Shown here: positions 36,921 through 47,850 of the stretch, piece after piece
Position numbering within the stretch: position 1 is the first letter of the stretch
Layout: each line of letters opens with the position of its first letter
Origin: Margaritispora aquatica
Taxonomy: Eukaryota > Ascomycota > Leotiomycetes > Helotiales > Discinellaceae
Reading direction: 5' to 3'
DNA: 64,000 nucleotides
NCBI GenBank assembly: GCA_007644065.1
Contig: VJWN01000010.1
Coordinates: 1,797,105-1,861,104, forward strand
Translations under genes and position numbers: made by a program
The notes under the pieces: generated by a model
Told to the model about the DNA's origin: nothing
Seen by the model: only the letters and a program-made list of their open reading frames with translations
Databases searched by the model: none

Positions 36921-37591
36921 ATGCAATTCTCAAACATCCTCATCTTGGCCCTTGCCACCCTTTCTGTCGCTGCTCCAACTTCCATCAAGGCTCGCGCCGC
37001 TGTTCTCGGTACCAAGACTTACGACCAACTCTCCATTAGTGGAGGAAAGGCCGGTAATGCTGAGGCCGAGGCTTTGGCTAAGCTGCCAATCGACACCAGC
37101 AACCTCGCTGCTGTCGATCCAGCTGATATTGCTTTCTTGGGAGATGTCAACGATATTGCCAACGATGCCGAGACCGATGCTTTCAACGTCGCCATTGCGG
37201 CAGCAACCGGTGATGCGAAGGTCGCTCTGCAGGTTAGTACCACTAATCATAATCTCTACTGATCAAAGCTAATATCCAACAGAACGGCAAGATAAAGAAC
37301 AAGGTCCTCAAGTTGATGGCTACCAAGTTGGAGTTGATGGCCAGGGCCGCACAAGGCGAAGACACCTCCGCCAAGCTCGCAGCCGAGACCAAGAAGCTCA
37401 ACAACAACATCGCTCTCGACAAGGCTGCTGCCGGACAAGCTAGCACCTTTTTGAGCTTCGATGCCCAAGCAGGATCTGGCACACCTTCCGCTGATGCCGC
37501 AACCGATGCCGAGCCCGCTGAGGTCGTTGCCGATGACGAGGAGGAAGTGCAGGTTTGCACCACCAAGAGAGTCAAGAAGTCCAAGTTGTAG
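36921..37591 (+). CDS. Conserved small secreted protein
   Basis: Secreted protein of about 206 residues with no known enzyme activity. Proposed coding is join(36921..37232,37283..37591), one 50-base intron with frame kept. The signal peptide is about residues 1-18 (ILILALATLSVAA, cleavage before PTS), followed by KAR, a possible Kex2-type site. The mature part is Ala-rich and probably helical: YDQLSISGGKAGNAEAEALA, then DIAFLGDVNDIANDAETDAF and KNKVLKLMATKLELMARAA. This pattern recurs in small secreted proteins across filamentous ascomycetes. It ends with an acidic stretch and a basic KKSKL tail carrying one Cys, so it is not a Cys-rich effector. The context of the ATG (CAAACATG) is good. Confidence 0.8.
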
Positions 37592-37793
37592 ATACTGGAT
37601 GATCATGAGATAATATTGTGTCAGAGAAGGACATAGGAGAGGGAAGGGAATAATGTTCAATATTCAAAACGTTGCTGGGGAGGGATGTGTGAAGTGGACT
37701 GCCGGCGGGAGTTCTGTACTTATTCATTTGACCGAGCATAATAAGACATAATATCCTGCACACCAATCTTCTTCCATTTGTTGTAAAATTCCA

Positions 37794-39608
37794 CTACAGT
37801 AACCAATCCAAGAACTTGCCCCATCTTGTAGTGGGTTTTGGTTCCTCTGGAACACCCGTCGGATCGAATCGTCCAGAAAATAAGTCTGTATCTTTCGATC
37901 TGGAAAACTTGGTTCCCTTGACAAACTTCCATACTAGAAATGGTACGATGTAAATGGGTATGCCAATGTATCTCGCAACAAAAGTGGATGTCGACCAGTT
38001 GCCCTTGAGGAAGACACTAAATCCTGAAAATAGCACAATAATTAGCGAGCCAATGGCACCGACCCAAGCGGCATATGGCTGTAGACGACCTTTCATGGGA
38101 AGGTTTTCGCGGTCTATTCCTTGTGCTCTACAAGCTTTCTCATATCTGATGAACACAACACAGAGTGTCATCCAAGAAGCTAGACCAGCAATTGTGCTGA
38201 GAGATTGAAGCCAAGAAAATGCTTGAGCGGCCCCTCCAGATCCAAGACTGAGATATGCCAAAGGTCCGAAGGAAAATGAGGCCAGAACAGCATAATATGG
38301 TACACCCCATCTGTTGGTTTTACCGAAGAATTGAGGTGCCTGTTTATCGACCGCCATCGCAACAATCATACGAGCTCCAATATAGCAGTATGAATTTCCC
38401 GCTGACCAGGCTGAAGTTAAGATGCAGGCGTTGATGATTGAAGGGAGGACAGAAATTCCAGAATTCTTAATGGCGATGACGAACGGTGACGAGTTGGCAT
38501 TTCCAGAGCCGGTGATGAGGTCCGGGTTGTTGGATGGGATGATCATGCCAATGAGAAGCGTTCCCAGGACGTAAAAGAACATGATGCGATATGTGACACG
38601 ATGAACTGCTTTTGGAATGGATTTGTGGGGGTTTACAGTCTCTGCTGCAGCCACAACAACTGTTTCCACACCGATGAACGAGAAACTGGCGTTGATCATG
38701 GCACTGAAGAATGCAAGGAATCGGCCGGTCGTTCCCTCAATTCCATTGTATTGAGTGAATGGTCCTGGCGACTTCCAGTATCTGAATCCAATACGGTCGT
38801 GGTCGGGAGCTCCACCAAGTGTAATGACGAGAGACACGAAGACCAGGCATAAGAAGCAGAGGATCTTGATAGATGCCGTGATTACTTCCGCTTCGCCAAA
38901 GAACCGAACATTCATCATGTTAATGAAAAAGATAGCTGCGAGTCCGATACTAATCACGAGAGCTGGAGTGATATCTGTCCAGTAAGACTTCGATTATTTA
39001 GCACGGCTCGCTAAGAAATTTCGGACAACTTACTACCAACACTGCAGCTGCAGAAACCTCGGATGCAATTGCAATCGTGTAGCAATAGCCGTATGAAATG
39101 GCTAGAGTGAAACCAAGAGCAGGATCAACGAAGCGGCTGGCAAAGTGAGGGAATGATCCAGCAGTTGGGAACTGTTAATGTCAGCTATGGCAAGTTTATG
39201 AGGGCAGTAGACTCACAAGAGACGCAAGTTCACCAATTGATTCCATCACACACCATAAAATTCCCCCGACAATTGTAAAAGCTCTACATCCATTAGCTTA
39301 GCTATCTTCTTGCGCATTTGCATCGCTTACAATAATAATCCGAGAGGCCCAGCATTAGCCAAAGCTGCGCCTGTGCCGACGAATAAACCCGTTCCAATAC
39401 CACCTCCAAATCCGATAAATGTAACATGTCTTGCTTTAAGTCTTCTTTGCGTCCGTCCAACACCACCAATTCCATAAACAGCATCGAGAGTGCCTGAAGC
39501 AGAGTGTACAATCTCTCCCTCTACTTGAGCAAGCTTCACATGCTTCTCCTCAGCCGATGTCTTTGAGATAGAGCGACGAAGTTCTAATGGGGAGATCTCA
39601 ACGGCCAT
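37794..39608 (-). CDS. Amino-acid permease (YAT family)
   Basis: Twelve-span proton-coupled amino-acid transporter of the APC superfamily, fungal YAT branch, at the plasma membrane. Proposed coding is complement(join(37794..38987,39034..39171,39217..39283,39331..39608)), about 558 residues; all junctions keep frame. Family marks are GFGGGIGTGLFVGTG in helix 1, ESIGELASL in helix 2 and FPTAGSFPHFASRFVDPALG before helix 3. Later ones are YWTDITPA across a splice, FSFIGVETVVVAAAE in helix 6, and the NACILTSAWSAGNSYCYIG segment. The N-terminus is cytosolic and polar with several Ser/Lys. Substrate cannot be told from sequence. A TATA-like box lies about 80 bases upstream of the ATG. Confidence 0.93.
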
Positions 39609-41508
39609 GATTGAACGTTACACTTCACTAGAGTTGCTATTCCGAGAAAGTGATGAAATGCGTTGTTCCTTTAGGGTGAATGTCACTCTTATATCTTTTT
39701 GCTTACCACGGGAAAACTTTAACTTCAATTAAGCACGCCATACTTCTCATATTCCAGGATTAATGAGTACTCTGAACTTTGCCAGCGTCTTTCCATCTCT
39801 GGTTCGTTCGTTTCCACATAAAATCCCGCGATTTCGTAAGAGCTCCGGAAATGGGCCGAATGCATAGACGTCAATGAATTAAGAAAGGCTGAAGACGGCA
39901 AGAGTTTGAAAAGGGATAGAAATTTGATGAGTGTAGGAAGGAGGCTGGGGGAGTGCTTTGTAGCAACTGTATCGCTCGACTGTGTTTATACAGATACTTC
40001 TTCAGGTAGCTCAATATGGGAAAACTCAGAAGAGGGAATGATGCAATTCTAGGACAGAATAACGATGATCAGATACATTTGAGAGCCTTTAATTGATCCG
40101 AAGCTCGATGTATTATTTGGAAAGATGAGAAACATTGAGGATCTTGATGAAGATGGAGAGTGGCAGTGACAAGAAGACTTGGATGGGAGAAGTAGTGAGG
40201 TCAAGTTCGCCATATGATGACTAAGCAAGGAATTCCTAATCTAGCGTCAACGCGCTCTCAGACCCCAGCGACAGGTATTCGACGAAGAAGAGCATTCATA
40301 CTGAATCAAATCATCTACCACTTGGGGAAAAATCCAATTGCACTCAGTGCATTGCCTCTCCAAATGTTCGCACACGTGCGAGACGTATGCCACTCGAAGC
40401 AGGATCTAATTTCTTCGTCCTTTCCGAAATAATTACTACTGTTACTCGAATGTCATTTTAGTGAGGGAAGAAAGCTTGAATGCTTACACAATGATGCAAT
40501 ACAATGCCGCAGATTGTATGCGCATATGTCTCGGAAACGGTAGATGCACTACACAGATGATGGTTGGCGGAATGGAGACTTCTCCAATACTGGGGTGGCT
40601 GCATTTTGGTATAAGAAACGGAAATCGATGGATGTTGATCTCGAAATCTACCCAATACACTACACCAATTCATTCCGAAAGTATGACCAGTCCCTTATGA
40701 TGTGGAAGACAGATATTTGATGACATCGAGCAGGCCAAATTCTCTTCAAGAGATGCTCCATTGTTTGATACAACCAGACTGTGAGCCACGGACTTCTGCA
40801 CAAAACAGAAATGTCACTCCTTTATCTTCGGGACTTCTAGTTTCTATTGTTTTACAGGACATTGCTATTGATTTGCCTCCTCGCTTTCTCCCTTTATCAT
40901 GATATACTTTTTGTATATAACATATTATAGACGGCTCTAAAGATGATACTAATCACAATTAAGTGCTGTGTCAAGTGACCTAAGCATCGCAACTGATCGA
41001 AATCATCAGAGTTATTGTCTACTTGCATGAACTTGTGTATTCCATAGCCAGTGAGATTCAACCTTCATCATTCAATTGAGCTCGAAGATCAAAATCTGTC
41101 CCAGACCTTCAAATTAATGTATTTCACTCTGCACTATTGCTACTAAGGCAAGCATCCTCAAAGCACATCCTATTACTCCTGCTCGACCATCGGCCATCAA
41201 CCATTTCTTCGGTTTGTTTTCCGAAGTGCCGATATCCTTTGAGTCTAGATACCTTCGAGACGTGTTCTAGGTTTGCGAAGTGTACTTCAAACCGTAAAGC
41301 TATCGTCATCGCGTCTTGACGACGGCCCGCTCTGGTCCCCTCACACATCATCGACTCGACACTAGTAATTTGACATGAAATACTTAAGCATCCAAGTCTT
41401 TGCACTTCTCTCCACCTTTTTAATCGATTACCGTACAGTACTAGAGCTACCAGTCCGCTTTCTATTCAATTAAGCACATCTGTGGACACCATTACCATAC
41501 AATCCAAG
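39609..41508. other. Intergenic, 1.9 kb
   Basis: Divergent promoter region between the permease and the small membrane protein. Short frames at 40214-40902 and 41124-41405 show no family features. No RNA gene seen. Confidence 0.4.
39686..39695 (-). promoter_or_regulatory. TATA-like element of the amino-acid permease gene
   Basis: GATATAAGAG on the minus strand, about 80 bases before the ATG at 39608; identical to the element upstream of the RTA1 gene. Confidence 0.45.
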
Positions 41509-42090
41509 ATGCCACCCCCAGCAATAAAATTTCCTCTCCTACCGAGGATATCCAATTCCACTACATCAGAAGCCACGCAATCCATCCAATCGGCTTCATC
41601 TGGTCCTTTCGGTATCTTCCTTCTCTTCTTCTCGGAAATCTGGGATTACCTTCAATTTATCCTCTGTCTCGTCCTCTATGCTCTCATGTTCCTCGCTATT
41701 GGTGGAATCATCTATCATCTCTACTACCACGGATCAGATTATAGCCAAGTTGGACTCGGGCATGTCAAGAAACTGTCAGGAGCTGCCTCTGCCTCCTTGA
41801 AAAAACACGTGGAAGATTTCAGAATCGCCACAAAGCAACGAGCTGGAAAGACGAGAAGATCAATCACTGATGGTATTGAGAGGCATAAACAGCATATCAG
41901 AGAGTGGTGGGCAAGACGGAGCGCGAGGGGTGGAGAAAAAGGTGACGTTGAGGCTGTTTGTGCTGAGGACTTCGAACTTCAGGGTGAGGTGGGAGATGAG
42001 GATAAGAATATAGAGACTGAAACTATGTTTGAGAACTGCGAGAGTGACTTTGAAAGTGAGAGGGACTTGACTGGTGAGAGTGTGGACTGA
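41509..42090 (+). CDS. Hypothetical single-span membrane protein
   Basis: About 193 residues, intronless; I recognise no family. A polar Ser/Thr-rich N-terminus (1-45) leads into one strong membrane helix (about 45-75, FILCLVLYALMFLAIGGIIY), then a short HLYYHGSD loop, a basic helix-prone region with many Arg and Lys (about 90-140) and an acidic C-terminus (ENCESDFESERD). By the positive-inside rule the basic C-terminal side is probably cytosolic. A probable decayed copy follows 370 bases downstream. The ATG at 41509 is preferred over the upstream non-ATG frame. Confidence 0.6.
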   Translation: MPPPAIKFPLLPRISNSTTSEATQSIQSASSGPFGIFLLFFSEIWDYLQFILCLVLYALMFLAIGGIIYHLYYHGSDYSQVGLGHVKKLSGAASASLKKHVEDFRIATKQRAGKTRRSITDGIERHKQHIREWWARRSARGGEKGDVEAVCAEDFELQGEVGDEDKNIETETMFENCESDFESERDLTGESVD

Positions 42091-42460
42091 ATTGGAAGGA
42101 TTAGCATTTTGATTCGGTGCTTTCAGTTTTGGCGAGCGATGTAACGGATTTGAGTGTTCAATTTGAACATCGTTAATGGCCAATCCAAATTAAGATTCAG
42201 TATTATTCTTCTCACCTTGCACGTAAACTATCGCTATTCATCAGCCAAGATTATGTCCTCTGTGCTGAACATCCAGAGAAGAATCTAATATCCCTCCCAG
42301 ACTTAAGCGAGGTGTCCCTCAGTATACTACCCACTTAGTTTCACGCACCATTTATTCCGACGTCATCAAAACGTTTAGAATCGTTTCTTCATAAGGTTTT
42401 GGGAAACGAGACGGAGATAGACAGACCATTGCACAACCATTCACGAAACACACTTGCAAT

Positions 42461-42998
42461 GGATCCTGATATCACAAAAGCGATCATTTAAGCTGTAATC
42501 GCTTCATATTAACACTACCGAAATCATAAATGGCACCTCCAAAACACCGAATTCCGATGCAAGCGATCCGTCTTTCTTAGAGATATTCAAAGAAGTCTCG
42601 ACAGAACTATGGATTGCAGCGAGAGTTCTACTTGCAGTTTTTCTCATTGTAGGAGGGTTTATTCTGGTTATTACCGGCATCATTATCTGCTGTCAACACC
42701 TCTACAAAGACGGACTACCCTTTGAGGGATGGAAGGATGATCTGAGACAGGGGTGGAGGACAAGAGAGGAACAAAGAAGAGAAGCCGTCGATGTCGAGGC
42801 AAGTGGGGAGGTATTTGCGAGTGACGATTTGGATAGAAATGGAGACATGGGTGGGAGATATCACAAACAAGATGATGAGGACGACATGAAACATTGCACG
42901 GGAGCGAATACTCGCAGGAGGATAATAAGGCTTTTATATCTGCGAGTCTGAAAGCTAGGTCGGATGTGTGGAAGAATTTCGGGAGGTCAGGTTCTTAG
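42461..42998 (+). pseudogene. Probable decayed copy of the preceding single-span membrane protein
   Basis: An open frame without any in-frame ATG runs from about 42509 to 42952. It encodes a Ser/Asn-rich stretch, a membrane helix (VFLIVGGFILVITGIIICC), HLYKDG, then a charged tail with DVEASGEVFASDDLDRNGD. The order and several residues match the neighbour at 41509 (SxxASxP...., IGGIIYHLYYHG versus ITGIIICCQHLYKDG). Near 42900 the protein-like sequence moves to another frame and ends at TAG 42996-42998. An ATG at 42461 is followed after ten codons by TAA. Lack of a start plus a frameshift suggest a pseudogene, but an undetected intron could rescue it. Confidence 0.4.
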
Positions 42999-43647
42999 CT
43001 CTGCGACGTGGCTGTGAAGCTGTCTGGCGCACATAAAGAGGTTGATGTTTGTCTAAGCGTACCTCTTACATGGCATATTACCTAATAGCAGCAAGAATTT
43101 TCAATACGTTATCTCAGACCTTTTGTATGGTATTCAGTGCATGTTTTGCATTGTCTACGATCTTGGTGGGCATGTCTTCGCTGATTGAGAGCAATGAGCT
43201 TATTGCGTGTTGGAGGCAAGAGAAAGGGGCAACCATAATAGGATGGAGCAAAAGGAGAAAGTGTTTAAGGGATGGAGAGTTTTTTTAAATCTATTTGGAT
43301 TAAGTTTGACATGGGGCAGGCCCAAGAATGAAGATTGATAGTCCCCGCGATTTCTGCAGCTCACGATAATTCACTAGCAGCCTAGAACAGTCGATATAAT
43401 GTGCGGAAGATGGTCGCACGATGAGCGATGTGTTACTCAAGCTTCAATCATCACCATCGCTCTCAAGCAGTCTGACAATGTACCAGCGATTCACACAAGA
43501 TAAGATATGTGGAAGATTAATGTCACGTCTTCCTTCGACAAAGGGATCAAAGGGGATCAAAGGGGATCAAAAGGCTTCCCATGCTCGACCAAAATCTCTT
43601 CATTGTCCAAAATATAAGTGTACAACCCAACTCCTCCCAAACACAAT
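42999..43647. other. Intergenic, with a short tandem repeat
   Basis: No gene recognised. Three copies of an AAGGGGATCA-like unit lie at about 43540-43571. The right end is the 3' flank of the acyl-CoA synthetase gene. Confidence 0.4.
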
Positions 43648-45863
43648 TTACAATTTCGCCCTTGGCTGTTCCTCGGCCAGTGCTTCAGCATACATTCTAT
43701 CCAACTCCCCACGGAACTTCTTTGCTGTCTGTGGACGCTTAAGCTTTAATCTGAAATTTGTTAGCTTTGAATTCAAACCTTTGTAGGGAGAACTTACGTA
43801 GGGGTCAACAACTCGTTCTCAATCGTAAATGGCTCCAATTCCAGATGCACAGCCCTTACCCTCTCCCAGCTATTGAACTTATTCTTCTTCCCAATCTTCT
43901 CCAACTCCTTCAATATGGCCTTGTTGACCTTCGGGTCCTTTGCGGCTGCCCTCACCGCGGCAAAATCATCCGCAGCAATGGTCTTCTTTAGGATACCACT
44001 TGCGAACGGGGCAAACTGAACTGGATCGACACCGAAAATTGACACAAGGAAAGCTTGCGTGGAGTCTCCATGAACATAGGCCTGGGCGAGGATGTTGGTA
44101 TTAGCGAGATAAACGTTCTCGATTCGTTCTGGAGAAACATATTCTCCTTGAGCGAGCTTCAGAACATTCTTCACACGATCTACAATCTTGACTCGGCCCA
44201 TAGAGTCAATTTCTGCGATATCACCAGTACGGAACCATCCATCCTCGAGGATAGCCTTTGCGGTCTCAGCTTCGTTCTTGTAGTATTCTCTGAAGCGGGT
44301 TTTGCCACGAAGAAGAAGTTCGCCTCGAGGATTTGGCGAATCGGTGACGAGATAATCCATATCAGGAACTGATTGTACACAAGCTTCCATTGATGGAGCC
44401 AGAGCACCACAATTACCAGTGGAGAAGTCACCCTCCAATTGGCAAACGGCGACAGCATAGCTCTCGGTCAACCCGTAGCCCTGCACGAAGTCAGTGCCAA
44501 ATGCAGCACGTAAAAACTGATGCAAGCTTGGATCAATTGGTGCACTTCCAGTGACCATTCCACGGCAGCGCTGCAGACCGAAATTAGCAGTGAGCTTAGG
44601 TGTGAACACACGATCCCAGAACATGTGCTTGTTGGTTGCTTGTCCTGCAGGAAGCTTCATGGATGCGAGCTTAGTATTAATGACATGTCGTCCCATTGCA
44701 CCCTTGACGCCCGGTGCTTCCAGAGTTGCGGCTCGAATGGCAGATCCAAATCGATTGAACAAACGAGGCACGGAATTGAAGCCAGTCGGCCTGAGCAGCT
44801 TCAAATCATCTACAAGACCGAGAATATCTCCACGGAAGTAACCGATAGCTCCACCAGCTGCTAAACTTCCATGCTCAGCTACTCTCTGGTAGATGTGGGC
44901 CAGAGGGAGATACGAGCACAAGACATCAGTGTGGAGAGTCTCTGAGAAGATAAGTCCACTTGCGGTCGCAGCGGTTGCATTTGCATGAGTCAATACCACA
45001 CCCTTAGGGTTACCGGTAGTTCCTGAGGTGTAGTTGATTGTGATGATATCGTCTGGGCGAGGTGGCTTCATAGGCAAACCAGATTGCGCACCAAGCTTTT
45101 CGACATCACCGATAAAGTGTACTTGGATTCCGGCGTCTCCTGCCAAAGTGTTGAGCAGCGCAGATTTGGTATTTCCAGGTTGCTCTCCCAAGTCCAGAGG
45201 ATCCAAGCAGATGATCAGCTTCAGAGTTGGTATCCGTCCTGCTTGTGCCAGCTTCAACAGTGTCGGGATATGTGGAAGGGACGTGATGACACATGCTAGC
45301 GCAGCATGGTTGATGATGTATTCAGTTGTATCGGGACCGAGGGTATCATAGATAGACACGGTAAAGAGAGACTGAGACATGCAACCAAGATCTGCAGAAA
45401 GTTAGAGATGTTCCCGGGTGCAAAGAAACGCCTTACCAGAAATCTGCCATTCTTCCCGATTTTGACACCAAAGCCCAACACCATATTTCTCCTCCGTCAC
45501 ACCCATCTTCTTGTGCAACTCCACAATTCCAGCGCCAAAGTTCTTCCTTCTCGCAGCTACATCCCCATATGTAATCCATTCATATGCGCCATGCGTCTTG
45601 GTAGCGGGATCCCAATGTCTGGTTCCTAAGCACCTCGCATTTGGACGCTTCTTTGCAGAGGACTCGAAAGCATCGTGTGCGGTCAGGATCTTTGGATCTG
45701 TCGTCTCCAGTAGTGGGCTATTGACAAAGCGCCAATGTCTGTAGACTGCACTTCGGCCTTCCTTTTCTGAGCCTGGGATAGGAAGAGAGTAAGGAGATCC
45801 TGGAGGTGGAGGGGTCCTTAGGAGCTTGATGAGAGCCTCCGGATCTTTGGTTTTGAAGTCCAT
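43648..45863 (-). CDS. Long-chain acyl-CoA synthetase, peroxisomal (PTS1 AKL)
   Basis: AMP-forming ligase that activates fatty acids to acyl-CoA; the C-terminal AKL is a canonical PTS1, so the peroxisome matrix is the likely site. Proposed coding is complement(join(43648..43750,43798..45391,45437..45863)), about 707 residues, standard length. The AMP-binding motif YTSGTTGNPKGVVLTH is at about 263-278. Further motifs are QGYGLTES, GWFRTGDIAEIDSMGRVKIVDR (fatty-acyl signature) and LAQGEYVSPERIE. The PPPPGSPYSLPIPGSEKEGR N-terminus matches fungal FAA-type enzymes. The start at 45863 is chosen because upstream the frame has no ATG and meets an acceptor at 45916-45917, implying a 5' UTR intron. 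The last exon supplying AKL is short and was identified by splice consensus. Confidence 0.92.
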
Positions 45864-46931
45864 GATCGATACGGCGTTGAAATAGTTGATAGGCTCAAGA
45901 CTGAGAGTATCCAATCTGCGAGGTAGTTGTGTCAGTGTTGTTTGAAATGCAAAGGATCAAAGAAGCGTTTCTTGACGCAATTGGGGTCCACTTACTCGAG
46001 GCAGGCAATTGTTGACAATACTACAATTTACTCTTATCACAAGCAATTCAACAGAGTGTATGTCCAGTAGTATCAAGCGGAATTAGTAAACAGGAAGACA
46101 AAGAGTGAATCGAGATGTAGGATTGAAGTTTAAAGAGAACCAACGCAAAGGGATGGGTCACTCGGACATTCTGACATCTTTGTTGGTGTTGGAACTTCAA
46201 TCCAGAGAGAAGAGCTCAAACGAGCCGAGGCATGCTCCAAGCCCACAACTGTATGGCACTCCGAGGCACCTTCGGCGGCTTGGACTTGGGATTTTTGTGG
46301 AGTCGCACGATGGAGCATCAGACTGCAATCAATTTATCCGGAACGGTTCTCCGATCTTGTGTTGATTCTGGTGCTGATATTAGACACGATTAATTCTGAT
46401 ATAATTGTAGATCCATTAGGTTGGCGTTGGATGTCAACATAGGGCAGTCAGAACCCCATCCCCATCCTTCACATGCATTAAAACTTTGGCATTTGAGATT
46501 TTGCGAGGGCTTTGCAGGTAGATTAGGCTTTGCAGCTGCAGGGGTCCGACTCGAACTTCCCGTGAGCTGCTGTTGCTTACCAACGGCATTGGCGTGCAAT
46601 GAATCCATTTGTTGGGCTGTGATCACATGCACATCAGATCGGGGAGAAACAATCAAGAGATATGATTGGATATGTAGGAGATATACCAGATTTATCACAG
46701 TCAGCATACCACATCATTCAAAGCTGGGGAAACATGGGGCGTGTGGGGAAAGAAGCACATTTAAAACCAAGACCAAGAGATCCATAATGCAGGAAAGCAC
46801 TAATATGTACTGGGAATATATTTACAAGAAGTATACAACGTCTACGGACCCAAGCCCTCGTTCGAGACTCCACCTCCCTATGATGTCTGTCGACATCTTT
46901 GACAAACTTGGTGCCAATTGTCTTACTCCCA
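45864..46931. other. Intergenic with probable 5' UTR intron of the acyl-CoA synthetase
   Basis: On the minus strand GTAAGT at 45995 and CGCAG ending at 45916 frame an 80-base 5' UTR intron. Farther right no gene is recognised; frames at 46105-46942 run antisense to one another without features. Confidence 0.45.
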
Positions 46932-47750
46932 TTACTCGTTGATCCCGTGCTGCCAAACTCGCTGCTCAACTCTAGCTGAATACGTACTGACAGCCAACAT
47001 CTGCTGCATTTGCGCATGCCCGACATATAGAACACTCCTCGAAACCCACCACCGTATACCCTCCGTGCACGGAGGACTTGTCAAACTCCCACTATATGTC
47101 CAGAAATCGGAGAACATGCTGACTTCTCGCAGAGCCTGCATGATGTTCAAAGTCATGGTCACCCTCGCAGTAGAAGTGAATCCAGGCATCGATGAGTTTG
47201 TCGAGGAAACGAATTGTGAGAAGAATGTAGAGTCGCGATTGCCAGGGTCGATTCGCAAAGCCACCACACCCTTCTCCTTCCCACTGGCATCTGCATGCAC
47301 GAGATGTAGTTCGGCTTTGGTATAGGCGCCTTGAACTGAGTGATCGGCAGGAGTGTGAACATGCCAGCCTTTGAGGTAGAGGGTAATGTTGTCGTATGTC
47401 ATGCTTGGACCACTAGCTATGTTGCCAGACTCGACATTGGCGAGGGCAAATGCAGGTCCATATCCCCAGTTGTAGATAGATCCAGGAACAGAGGCAAAGC
47501 CATCGCTGAAACTTGGCAAGTGGTGAGAGGAGAGACCAGCAGTCAGAGAAAGTTGTATGGGTGATTGTTGGCTTCCTGTTTGACATTTCGCATATGACTC
47601 GTTGAGTGATCCCCAATTGTAAGTGCTCTCATAGGACCATATGCCTCCTTCAGCTCGCTTCTCTATGTTTCTGACTCTTAGGTTCGATGCATGTTCAGGA
47701 CATGCTGAGGTTTGGAGGGCCAGAGCAACCAAAATAATGGTGGCGAGCAT
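46932..47750 (-). CDS. Secreted alpha-type carbonic anhydrase
   Basis: Zinc enzyme interconverting CO2 and bicarbonate, outside the cell or in the wall. Intronless, 272 residues, with a signal peptide (about 1-16, LATIILVALALQTSA). The alpha-CA fold is complete. WSYESTYNWGSLN is the N-terminal block, then QSPIQL. Zinc ligands are His130 and His132 in KGWHVHTP and His149 in AELHLVH. SPPCTEGIRWWV near the end is the conserved substrate-pocket segment. KR at 31-32 after the signal could be a Kex2 site, implying a short propeptide. Fungal alpha-CAs are scattered in distribution; beta-CAs do the housekeeping job, so this one is probably for external pH or CO2 handling. Confidence 0.93.
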   Translation of the reverse strand: MLATIILVALALQTSACPEHASNLRVRNIEKRAEGGIWSYESTYNWGSLNESYAKCQTGSQQSPIQLSLTAGLSSHHLPSFSDGFASVPGSIYNWGYGPAFALANVESGNIASGPSMTYDNITLYLKGWHVHTPADHSVQGAYTKAELHLVHADASGKEKGVVALRIDPGNRDSTFFSQFVSSTNSSMPGFTSTARVTMTLNIMQALREVSMFSDFWTYSGSLTSPPCTEGIRWWVSRSVLYVGHAQMQQMLAVSTYSARVEQRVWQHGINE

Positions 47751-47842
47751 GTTTGTTGATGAGATAAGATCAGCTGAGCTTGGATGCGTAGATTGGAAAG
47801 AGGTAGGAGTGGTAGCACAAAAATTCAGAGGGCAAAGCTTGG

Positions 47843-47850
47843 TATTTATA
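47843..47850 (-). promoter_or_regulatory. TATA box of the carbonic anhydrase gene
   Basis: TATAAATA on the minus strand, about 95 bases upstream of the ATG at 47750. Confidence 0.5.
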
